In this document: one piece after another, positions 1 to 5,642 of the stretch
Position numbering within the stretch: the stretch's first letter is position 1
How the letters are laid out: each line of letters opens with the position of its first letter
Origin: Candidatus Caenarcanales bacterium
GTDB lineage: Bacteria > Cyanobacteriota > Vampirovibrionia > LMEP-6097
Reading direction: 5' to 3'
DNA: 6,873 nucleotides
Assembly: GCA_021299565.1 (NCBI GenBank)
Contig: JAJTHA010000143.1
Coordinates: 1-6,873, forward strand
The notes under the pieces: model-generated
Told to the model about the DNA's origin: nothing
Database searches by the model: none
What the model saw: the letters and a program-made list of their open reading frames with translations, nothing else
Position numbers and translations under genes: made by a program

Positions 1-161
1 CAAAAAGTCGGCAGCAGCCGGTGAAGATGCTGCGTATCACCAAAATTGGTAATGAGAAGACTTTAGATCTCCGGGCAATACTCAATATGAGTGCTTTCTT
101 AACCATCTGCTGACCACTTGACCCCTTACTTTCAACAAGACCACTTGCTAACCTTGGTGCT
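1..161. other. Left-edge stretch with no recognised gene
   Basis: I recognise no gene here. The first 40 bases are about 55% GC, clearly richer than the rest of the window. Two open + strand frames run in from the left edge: one ends at a TAA at 50-52 (last residues GEDAAYHQNW), the other at a TGA at 111-113. Either could be the tail of a gene outside the window, but neither resembles a family I know. On the - strand there is no ATG between 1 and 62 and nothing like the start of L2, so rplB does not begin here. A 9-base direct repeat GACCACTTG lies at 112-120 and 139-147. The main identifiable content is the rplW-tail copy at 64-94, listed separately. Confidence 0.4.
64..94 (-). repeat. Displaced copy of the rplW 3' end (direct repeat, copy 1)
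   Basis: These 31 bases match 1201-1231 at 28 positions, in the same orientation. Read on the - strand in the rplW frame they give S-T-H-I-E-Y-C-P-E-I and then TAA (stop completed at base 63), against G-A-H-I-E-Y-F-P-E-I and TAG in the real gene. One mismatch is silent (ATC for ATT, both Ile) and the stop codon is changed but kept. The reading frame runs into a TAA two codons upstream of the match, so this is only a fragment. It has the look of an original gene tail displaced by an insertion that brought its own tail, though a short segmental duplication could give the same picture. Confidence 0.75.
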
Positions 162-1196
162 ATGTTGAAAAATCCAAAAGAATATCTAAGTACACACTAT
201 AAAGTTTTTTTGCAGGATTTAAAATCACGAGTGCGCCTAGCTCAACACCGTGCAAGCTTAGCAGTTAATAAAGAACTCATAATCCTTTATTGGAATATAG
301 GAAATTCTATTCTGGAACAGCAGAGCAAATTTAAATGGGGCAGTAAAATAATTGATAATTTATCTAAAGACCTCAAAAGCGAATTTCCTGAGATGAAAGG
401 TTTTTCTTTGCGAAATCTTAAATATATGCGTGCTTTTGCCAAAGCTTATCCTGAGCTTGAATTTGTGCAGGCAGCTCCTGCACAAATTACTTGGTCCCAC
501 AATACAACTATTTTAGACAAGGCAAAAAGCTCTGAAGAAAGAACATTCTATATCAATTCAGTTATCACTAATGGCTGGTCCCAAAATATATTAGTACATC
601 AAATGGAAAGTTGTTTATATCAAAGGCAATTCAAAAAAACAAAGATTCATAACTTTCATAAAACTCTGCCTGATTCGCAATCAGACTTAGCTAATGAAAT
701 CCTGAAAGACCCTTATCAATTTGATTTTTTAACCCTTGGTGAAAAAGCTCAAGAGAAAGATCTTGAAAAGGCTTTAGTTGAACAAATTACAAAGTTTTTG
801 TTGGAGCTTGGAGCGGGTTTTGCATTTCTTGGTAAACAGCATCATCTTGAGATTTCTGGTCAAGATTTCTATCTCGACTTACTTTTTTATCATACAAAAT
901 TACACTGTTATGTCGTAATTGAACTTAAGCATGGTCAGTTTAAGCCGGAGTATCTTGGCAAACTGAATTTCTATCTTTCTGCAGTTGATGAACAACTGAA
1001 AACAGATCGTGATAATTCAACAATAGGTATAATTCTCTGCAAAGACAAAAATAAACTTATAGCAGAATATGCCCTCAGAGACATATCTAAGCCGATCGGA
1101 ATATCTGAATATAATTTAGCTGAGTCATTATCTAAAGAGCTGCAAGATAGTCTACCTAACATTCAATACTTAGAAAATGAATTAAAAAATATCTGA
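162..1196 (+). CDS. YhcG/DUF1016-family PD-(D/E)XK nuclease
   Basis: This 344-residue protein belongs to the YhcG (DUF1016) family, which pairs an N-terminal helical domain with a C-terminal PD-(D/E)XK nuclease fold. The N-terminal part (roughly residues 15-160) has the family pattern LYWNIG at 42-47, a WG at 59-60, FSLRNLKYMR at 81-90, ITWSHN at 109-114 and WSQNIL at 139-144. The nuclease core (roughly 175-330) shows FLGKQ at 222-226, the putative catalytic Asp239 in FYLDLLFYH, then Glu254-x-Lys256 in VVIELK, followed by FKPEYLGKLNFYLSAVDE. The Asp and E-x-K residues are all present and the length is usual for the family, so the enzyme looks intact. The cellular role of the family is poorly known; members occur near restriction-modification genes and as scattered, transferred genes. 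The ATG at 162 has no convincing ribosome binding site. The gene ends three bases before the convergent rplW stop and is flanked by copies of the rplW tail. Confidence 0.93.
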   Translation: MLKNPKEYLSTHYKVFLQDLKSRVRLAQHRASLAVNKELIILYWNIGNSILEQQSKFKWGSKIIDNLSKDLKSEFPEMKGFSLRNLKYMRAFAKAYPELEFVQAAPAQITWSHNTTILDKAKSSEERTFYINSVITNGWSQNILVHQMESCLYQRQFKKTKIHNFHKTLPDSQSDLANEILKDPYQFDFLTLGEKAQEKDLEKALVEQITKFLLELGAGFAFLGKQHHLEISGQDFYLDLLFYHTKLHCYVVIELKHGQFKPEYLGKLNFYLSAVDEQLKTDRDNSTIGIILCKDKNKLIAEYALRDISKPIGISEYNLAESLSKELQDSLPNIQYLENELKNI

Positions 1197-1199
1197 GGA

Positions 1200-1493
1200 C
1201 TAAATCTCCGGGAAATACTCAATATGAGCGCCATCCACGGTTACAATAGCTTTTTTCTGATCAACAGGACTAGTATAGCCCTTGCGTGTGCGGCGTGCCT
1301 TACCAAAAATCTTGCCAATGTTTACTTTCAAAACTTTGTGATCAGGGAAATATTTAGCAAAAGCTTCTTTCACGTGATCTTTTGTCGCCCAATTAGGAAT
1401 AGCAAAAGTGAATTTTTTGTCTTTGCTAGCCATCATAGTTGATTTCTCAGTAATTATTGGTCTATCTAAAACTTGACTAATTGAATGTGCCAT
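1200..1493 (-). CDS. rplW: Large ribosomal subunit protein L23
   Basis: L23 binds 23S rRNA domain III at the polypeptide exit tunnel and is a docking site for trigger factor and SRP. The 97-residue length is normal. The N-terminal signature RPIITEKS (residues 11-18) and the middle KVLKVNIGKIFGKARRTRKG (53-72), with its basic rRNA-binding loop, are typical, as is KKAIVTVDGAHIEYF (80-94) at the end. It lies 20 bases downstream of rplD and has a strong AAGGAG ribosome binding site 7 bases before its ATG, so the two genes are surely co-transcribed. The usual next gene, rplB, is replaced by a convergent nuclease gene ending three bases away, and I see no terminator between them. Its last ten codons are duplicated at 64-94. 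Confidence 0.97.
   Translation of the reverse strand: MAHSISQVLDRPIITEKSTMMASKDKKFTFAIPNWATKDHVKEAFAKYFPDHKVLKVNIGKIFGKARRTRKGYTSPVDQKKAIVTVDGAHIEYFPEI
1201..1231 (-). repeat. rplW 3'-end repeat within the intact gene (copy 2)
   Basis: This is the partner of 64-94, lying 1137 bases further on in the same orientation. It covers the stop and the last ten codons of rplW. The mismatches fall opposite 66, 76 and 92. The segment between the two copies contains the complete nuclease gene and no integrase or transposase gene. Confidence 0.75.
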
Positions 1494-1500
1494 AAATCTT

Positions 1501-1506
1501 CTCCTT
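1501..1506 (-). promoter_or_regulatory. Ribosome binding site of rplW
   Basis: AAGGAG on the - strand, 7 bases before the rplW ATG. It is the strongest Shine-Dalgarno match in the window and fixes the rplW start. Confidence 0.85.
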
Positions 1507-1513
1507 GATTAAA

Positions 1514-2158
1514 TTACGCAGCGAAGCGTTCTTCAATCTCCTTAACTGCTGCAGCGCTTGCGATGATCTGATCTGCTTTAAGCAAATCAAATACATTCAA
1601 CTCAGCTGTTGTAATAAATTTCAAATCAATTACATTGCGACTAGCTCTTTTCACTAGTTCATTGTTAGCATCTTCAATTTTGCCGATTAACAAAACTTTT
1701 TTGCCGCACAATTCTGCTGTTTTTAGAATTTCAGTAATTTCTTTGGTTTTACCTTCTTTAATAGTAAATTCTTCAATTACAGCAAATTTAGAATCTTTTT
1801 GAGCCATTGATAAAGCGCTTTTGAGAGCTAATACAGACTCTTTTGCGTTCATGCCTTTTTTCCAATTGACATTATTGCGTGGTCCGAATATTACACCACC
1901 ACCGTTCCATAGAGGTGAATTGCTTGAACCAGCTCTTGCTCTACCTGTACCTTTTTGTTTCCATGGTTTTGCACCACCACCACGCACTTCAGCTCTGGTC
2001 AATGTATGAGCAGTGCCTCTTCTTGCGTTAGCAGCTTGGCGAACTTTTGCCAAGTAAAGAATATGTTCGTTTGGTTCAAGGCCAAATACTGAATCGTTTA
2101 AAGTCTCTTGTTTAGAGCTTTTTTTGCCTTTTTTATCTAATAATGTAGCTGTTGCCAT
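1514..2158 (-). CDS. rplD: Large ribosomal subunit protein L4
   Basis: L4 is an early-assembly 23S rRNA-binding protein whose long loop lines the exit tunnel; in some bacteria it also represses its own operon. At 214 residues it has the usual size. The loop is unmistakable: TRAEVRGGGAKPWKQKGTG (residues 54-72) followed by RARAGSSNSPLWNGGGVIFG (73-92). The C-terminal half (about 108-205) carries the expected SALS motif and the alternating strand/helix pattern. The ATG at 2156-2158 is supported by an AAGGA six bases upstream. rplC should precede it in a standard S10 operon but does not; a gene-free stretch lies there, with an extended -10 element close to the start. That suggests rplD is the first gene of a short rplD-rplW unit in this genome. 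Confidence 0.97.
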   Translation of the reverse strand: MATATLLDKKGKKSSKQETLNDSVFGLEPNEHILYLAKVRQAANARRGTAHTLTRAEVRGGGAKPWKQKGTGRARAGSSNSPLWNGGGVIFGPRNNVNWKKGMNAKESVLALKSALSMAQKDSKFAVIEEFTIKEGKTKEITEILKTAELCGKKVLLIGKIEDANNELVKRASRNVIDLKFITTAELNVFDLLKADQIIASAAAVKEIEERFAA

Positions 2159-2164
2159 GGTTTT

Positions 2165-2169
2165 TCCTT
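2165..2169 (-). promoter_or_regulatory. Ribosome binding site of rplD
   Basis: AAGGA on the - strand, six bases before the rplD ATG. It supports the start used. Confidence 0.75.
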
Positions 2170-2183
2170 AATACAGACGGATT

Positions 2184-2192
2184 ATGATACCA
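2184..2192 (-). promoter_or_regulatory. Candidate extended -10 promoter of rplD
   Basis: The - strand reads TGGTATCAT, which fits the extended -10 form TGnTATnnT; no good -35 lies at the usual distance. Transcription would start near 2177, leaving a leader of under 20 bases that still contains the AAGGA site. Such a short leader would leave no room for an S10-type structured L4 control leader. This is an inference from a short motif. Confidence 0.35.
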
Positions 2193-2315
2193 TACTGGCT
2201 TGACCTGATATTGGCTTAGTGACTGGAATTTTAGCCTTTCTTCAGTATTCACTATTTCCTATAGTAATCCTCTAGTAACTACTCAGCTGGCTTAAGCTTG
2301 AAAGTCCAATTTAAG

Positions 2316-2405
2316 GTCATTGCGAGCCGCGAAGCGGCGTGGCAATCCAGCTTTACCTGGTGCATCGTGGACTCCCACGACCTGCTACGCAGGTCTCGGA
2401 GTGAC
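2316..2405. repeat. 90-bp multi-hairpin palindromic element
   Basis: The ends are imperfect inverted repeats: GTCATTGCGAG at 2316-2326 against CTCGGAGTGAC at 2395-2405, matching at 9 of 11 positions. Between them lie four small hairpins: GCCGC/GCGGC around GAA (2326-2338), CCAG/CTGG (2347-2360), TCGTGG/CCACGA around ACTC (2365-2380) and GACCTGC/GCAGGTC around TAC (2379-2395). The third and fourth share two bases, so they cannot both form in full at once. It is far richer in GC than its surroundings. The GTCATTGCGAG end and the GTGGCAATCC run (2339-2348) resemble dispersed repeats I recall from Rickettsiales and several candidate phyla. Only one copy is in this window, so its repetitive nature is inferred. 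It could also act as a barrier or terminator between the divergent genes, though it lacks a following T run. Confidence 0.65.
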
Positions 2406-2454
2406 TTCATAGTTATAGATTTGGTTTATCGACGGCATTATTTAATTGGAATTC

Positions 2455-2460
2455 TATACT
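2455..2460 (+). promoter_or_regulatory. Weak -10-like box before the 2518 gene
   Basis: TATACT matches the -10 consensus at 5 of 6 positions and lies 58 bases before the ATG at 2518. No matching -35 box is present at 16-18 bases, so this is a weak candidate. Confidence 0.2.
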
Positions 2461-2517
2461 AACTTTTCGGGCAAAAGCTTAACTTTGCCTTAAGTTTCGT
2501 TGGTTACCCTGGTTCAT

Positions 2518-3144
2518 ATGGGCAATCATATTGGCAGTAATTCAAATTTAACAGCAGAGCAAATAGCCAAGCTCAAGCAAGAACGTTCACAAGTTTTAGA
2601 CCAAAAACAAAATCAAGATTTTAAATCAAAAGTCTCAGGACTAAGAGATGAAATTGATATTAATCAAACAGCTGCTCCCTCAGAGCAATTGACCTATAGA
2701 GAGAAACACATTGAATCTCAAATCAGTATTTTAGAGACCGAAGAGAAAAAACCTAAAAGTCCAGTAGAAAAACTTGCTTATAAAATGGAAGACAACGCTA
2801 GTAGGCATGAGGCTTTGGCGGATAAACATTCAAAGACATTAGCCGGTTCTGATGAGCCGCGTCACAAAGTTGCTGCTCATATAATGGGTCATGCATCAAA
2901 ATTCTGGAATGGAGAAGCCAATTTTTGGCAAAAACTTCAAGAACAAAAAATCCCGGATAAAAACCAGGTTGAGGTCAAAAAATTAAGTTTACAATTGGCT
3001 ACAAAAGAAATGCAATATTCGAGTTTTACTGATATAGATTTTGGTGATCGCAAAGCTCTAGCCACTAGCAAGGAAGCTAGAAGCTCGATCAAAAGTGAGA
3101 TTGAGGATATCAAATCTCAAATTGGTTCTTTAGCGGGTTCTTAG
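2518..3144 (+). CDS. Hypothetical helix-rich, cysteine-free protein
   Basis: I do not recognise this 208-residue protein. It is rich in Lys, Glu, Gln and Ser and has no cysteine, signal peptide or membrane segment, so it is probably cytoplasmic. It begins MGNHIGSNSNLTAEQIAKL. Long amphipathic helical stretches with coiled-coil character are visible at about 13-45, 58-80 and 153-203. A more hydrophobic, histidine-bearing middle (about 115-140) contains its only two tryptophans, at 130 and 137. I chose the ATG at 2518; an in-frame TTG at 2500 would add six residues, and neither has a clear ribosome binding site. Its TAG (3142-3144) overlaps the atpA TAA on the other strand, so the two genes are fully convergent with no spacer. 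Codon use agrees with a real gene. It may be lineage-specific; no function can be assigned. Confidence 0.75.
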   Translation: MGNHIGSNSNLTAEQIAKLKQERSQVLDQKQNQDFKSKVSGLRDEIDINQTAAPSEQLTYREKHIESQISILETEEKKPKSPVEKLAYKMEDNASRHEALADKHSKTLAGSDEPRHKVAAHIMGHASKFWNGEANFWQKLQEQKIPDKNQVEVKKLSLQLATKEMQYSSFTDIDFGDRKALATSKEARSSIKSEIEDIKSQIGSLAGS

Positions 3145-4661
3145 AACGATGCTTTGAATTTCTCAAGAGCAGATCTTAATTCAGCAGAAATTGCATCATC
3201 AAAAGCCGCGCCTCTATCAAGTTTTTCTTTTAGATCTTTGCAGTTTGCAGCAAAATACTTAAACCAATCTTCTTTAAATTTAGAGATTTTACTGGTTTCA
3301 ATATTGTCTAGAAGTCCTTGCTCACCAGCAAAAATAATCGAAACTTGCTGACCTACAGTATATGGTGAATACTGTGGTTGTTTCAAAGCTTCAACTAATT
3401 TCTGACCACGTCTAATTTGTTGTTGAGTAGCTTCATCAAGATCAGAAGCGAATTGTACAAAGGCTTCTAGCTCTCTGAATTGTGCAAGACCAAGTCTAAG
3501 TGGACCGGCTACTTTTTTCATACATTTAGTTTGAGCAGCGCCACCTACACGAGATACTGATAAACCAACGTTGATTGCTGGTCTAACACCTGCGTTAAAC
3601 AAACTACTTTCTAGGAAAATCTGCCCGTCAGTAATCGAAATTACATTGGTTGGGATATAAGCAGAAACGTCACCTGCTTGAGTTTCGATAATTGGAAGCG
3701 CTGTAATAGAACCAGCTCCCATATCATCAGACAATTTACAAGCTCTTTCAAGCAAGCGTGAGTGAAGATAGAATACGTCTCCAGGATAAGCTTCACGACC
3801 TGGTGGGCGTCTCAAAAGAAGTGACATAGCGCGGTATGCCCAAGCGTGTTTAGTCAAGTCATCATAGACAACAAGCACGTGTTTACCTTTTTCTAGAAAA
3901 TATTCAGCAATTGAAACACCAGCAAAAGGTGCCAAAAACTGTTGAGCAGCAGTTTCTGTAGAACCTGCGTGAACTATAACAGTGTAGTCCATCGCTCCTT
4001 CGTTAGAGAGTTTTTTAGCTATTTGAGCTACTGTACCGTTTCTTTGACCGATTGAAACATAGACGCAGATTGGTCTTGTCTCTGGTGGTTCATTCTTTTG
4101 ATTGAGAATAGTATCGATAGCGATAGCGGTTTTACCAGTTTGTCTATCTCCAATAATAAGTTCGCGTTGTCCTCTTCCAATTGGGATCATTGCATCAATA
4201 GAAGTTATACCTGTCTGAAGCGGTTGGTGAACGGATTTACGCTTAACGATACCAGGCGCAACTTTTTCGATTGGCATGAATTTATCAACTTGAATCGCTG
4301 GTTTAGAATCTAGTGGCTGACCTGTTGGGCTAACTATTCTTCCTAATATTTGATCGCTAACTCCGATAGAAGCAATACGGCCAGTGGATTTGACGCCTGT
4401 GCCTTCTTGGATCTTAAGACCTTTTTCTAGAAGAACCACACCTACATTATCTTCTTCAAGATTAATAACCATGCCCTGAGTTTTTTCTACATCATCAAAC
4501 TCGACTAGTTCACCATTAATAGCGGATTCTAGTCCGTAGATACGGGCGATACCATCCCCTACACTTAGTACGCTTCCAGCTTCTGTGATTTGAGTGGAGT
4601 CTTTGTATTGTGCGATTTGTTCTTTTAAAATACGAGTAATTTCATCGGGTCTAATTGCCAT
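3141..4661 (-). CDS. atpA: F1 ATP synthase alpha subunit
   Basis: This is the non-catalytic, nucleotide-binding alpha subunit of the F1 head, which forms the alpha3-beta3 hexamer of ATP synthase at the inner membrane. All 506 residues are present, which is normal for the family. The beta-barrel domain (about 25-95) is followed by the nucleotide domain with Walker A GDRQTGKT at 171-178, VYDDLTKHAWAYR at 265-277, and the family signature PAINVGLSVS at 361-370. The arginine finger is Arg371 in SRVGG, and the C-terminal helical domain starts near 380. No key residue is missing. The ATG at 4659-4661 gives the expected MAIRPDEI start, but its ribosome binding site is weak. Unusually, no atpH lies upstream and no atpG downstream: the gene stands alone between + strand genes, divergent from one and overlapping the stop of the other. 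Confidence 0.98.
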   Translation of the reverse strand: MAIRPDEITRILKEQIAQYKDSTQITEAGSVLSVGDGIARIYGLESAINGELVEFDDVEKTQGMVINLEEDNVGVVLLEKGLKIQEGTGVKSTGRIASIGVSDQILGRIVSPTGQPLDSKPAIQVDKFMPIEKVAPGIVKRKSVHQPLQTGITSIDAMIPIGRGQRELIIGDRQTGKTAIAIDTILNQKNEPPETRPICVYVSIGQRNGTVAQIAKKLSNEGAMDYTVIVHAGSTETAAQQFLAPFAGVSIAEYFLEKGKHVLVVYDDLTKHAWAYRAMSLLLRRPPGREAYPGDVFYLHSRLLERACKLSDDMGAGSITALPIIETQAGDVSAYIPTNVISITDGQIFLESSLFNAGVRPAINVGLSVSRVGGAAQTKCMKKVAGPLRLGLAQFRELEAFVQFASDLDEATQQQIRRGQKLVEALKQPQYSPYTVGQQVSIIFAGEQGLLDNIETSKISKFKEDWFKYFAANCKDLKEKLDRGAAFDDAISAELRSALEKFKASF

Positions 4662-4688
4662 AATGCTCAGATTTTAGCAGTAGCTGGA

Positions 4689-4706
4689 CTTCTTCGTTTA
4701 AAGAAG
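4689..4706. repeat. Inverted repeat in the atpA/4767 divergent region
   Basis: CTTCTT and AAGAAG form a perfect 6-bp stem around a 6-base loop. It lies 28 bases upstream of the atpA ATG and just before the + strand promoter candidate. It could be an operator or an mRNA leader hairpin of atpA. With no T run directly after it on either strand, it does not look like a terminator. Chance occurrence is quite possible. Confidence 0.3.
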
Positions 4707-4722
4707 CAAAATTCCTTATTTT

Positions 4723-4750
4723 TTGTAAAGCATTTAGTCTATGTTATATT
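4723..4750 (+). promoter_or_regulatory. Candidate sigma70-type promoter of the 4767 gene run
   Basis: A -35-like TTGTAA (4723-4728) is followed after 16 bases by TATATT (4745-4750), which matches the -10 consensus at 5 of 6 positions. Transcription would start near 4757, giving a very short leader before the ATG at 4767. It would drive the whole + strand gene run to the right. Confidence 0.45.
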
Positions 4751-4766
4751 ATTTGACGTGGATCTT

Positions 4767-5642
4767 ATGTTGAACTATCAGCTAGATTTGCAGCCAGGAG
4801 CTTTTGGCACTGCTGTGAATCGGCATTTTGGCTTAGAGCAAGCAAAGACAATTCAGGATAAATCTCTTATAGCCCTGGCCGATATGAAAAAAGTCTTCAC
4901 TTGTCCTCGTAATCAATCCGAGTTGAGAGAGGTATTTAACATGGGATCTGCGCCTAATATCCATAAGGACCAAGCCAGACGAAGCGCAAAGCAAATTCTT
5001 GAAATGCTTTTCGTGAATTCTACCAATATTTTTAGATTCTTAGATCAGCGTGGTACTTTTATGGGTGGTTTAGAGAATCACATAAAAATTTTTCTAGGTT
5101 TTGTTTTCATTATTTACAAAAAACTTTTAGCAGAGCTCAAGCAAGTGAAGCAAGTGCAAGGTGAGCAATTTAAGTTAAATATTGAGGAATTCAAAAAGAG
5201 ATTTTTACAGCTTATGAAAAGTTCTATTGATGTGAGTTTGGGCTGGACTACTATGAGAATTGACTTTGCAAAAAAATTGATTTTTAGTACCTTGGGTGCC
5301 TCTCAAGTAGAATACAGTAGATTTCATATGTTTCAAGAAAAATATTTTGGGTTTACTGAGGATAATAAATTTCGGGCTACTAAAGAATTGCAAGTTGATT
5401 TTATAAATCAATCTGAGCATGACTTAAATCATTATGGATATCTAAATTATGGAGAGTCTGAGCATCTTGCAAGGATGAGTACTTGTAGACGCCGAGAAGT
5501 CTGTCCTGCGACAAGAGTATTGCCTTTTGATGATTCTATGATGGATCTGGTAACTTATACGCATAATCTTCTTTGCGATCATGTGGAAGCAGTTTTCTTT
5601 CCGCATTTGGATGCGTTGATAACTAAGGATTTAAATTCTTGA
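4767..5642 (+). CDS. Hypothetical protein, first gene of an unrecognised run
   Basis: I do not recognise this 291-residue protein. It looks soluble and mostly helical, with a short hydrophobic patch IFLGFVFIIY at about 108-117 followed by a Lys-rich helix; the patch is too short to call a membrane span. The C-terminal third is rich in His, Cys and aromatic residues, including HDLNH (218-222), CRRREVC (240-246) and THNLLCDH (265-272); this could suggest a metal site, but that is speculation. I chose the ATG at 4767, which has a GGA four bases upstream. A GTG at 4758 is in frame, adds three residues and sits at the predicted transcription start. Its TGA overlaps the TTG start of the next gene, so the two are translationally coupled and probably work together. 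Confidence 0.8.
   Translation: MLNYQLDLQPGAFGTAVNRHFGLEQAKTIQDKSLIALADMKKVFTCPRNQSELREVFNMGSAPNIHKDQARRSAKQILEMLFVNSTNIFRFLDQRGTFMGGLENHIKIFLGFVFIIYKKLLAELKQVKQVQGEQFKLNIEEFKKRFLQLMKSSIDVSLGWTTMRIDFAKKLIFSTLGASQVEYSRFHMFQEKYFGFTEDNKFRATKELQVDFINQSEHDLNHYGYLNYGESEHLARMSTCRRREVCPATRVLPFDDSMMDLVTYTHNLLCDHVEAVFFPHLDALITKDLNS
5625..5629 (+). promoter_or_regulatory. Ribosome binding site deciding the TTG start at 5639
   Basis: AAGGA lies inside the end of the upstream gene, nine bases before the TTG at 5639. No ATG lies near it in that frame, so this site is the main reason to accept the TTG start. Confidence 0.55.

Larger units (their letters stand above)
2159..2517. other. Gene-free stretch between rplD and the divergent hypothetical gene
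   Basis: No open frame here resembles a gene, and no trace of rplC is visible on the - strand. The stretch holds the rplD leader with its ribosome binding site and a probable extended -10 promoter, a 90-bp palindromic element at 2316-2405, and a weak -10-like TATACT ahead of the + strand gene. A small inverted repeat (AACTT/AAGTT, 2481-2485 and 2492-2496) precedes that gene; I see no clear role for it. Confidence 0.6.

Noticed and set aside
1..106. A - strand open frame from an ATG at 104-106 running off the left edge, with a signal-peptide-like start MVKKALILSIA
   Set aside because: It reads through the rplW-tail copy in the wrong frame, has no ribosome binding site, and its continuation (Ser, Cys and Arg rich) does not look like a real protein.
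118..146. TTGACC at 118-123 as a -35 box for the nuclease gene
   Set aside because: No -10-like box lies 16-18 bases downstream; the sequence there is CCACTT.
1224..1442. Open frame opposite rplW on the + strand
   Set aside because: It lies entirely within rplW in antisense and resembles no protein; the same holds for the frames opposite rplD, atpA, the nuclease gene and the two hypothetical genes on the right.
5138..5164. Short tandem AAGCAAGTG repeat
   Set aside because: It encodes KQVKQV inside a helix of the 4767 protein and has only two units, so it is most simply explained by coding sequence.
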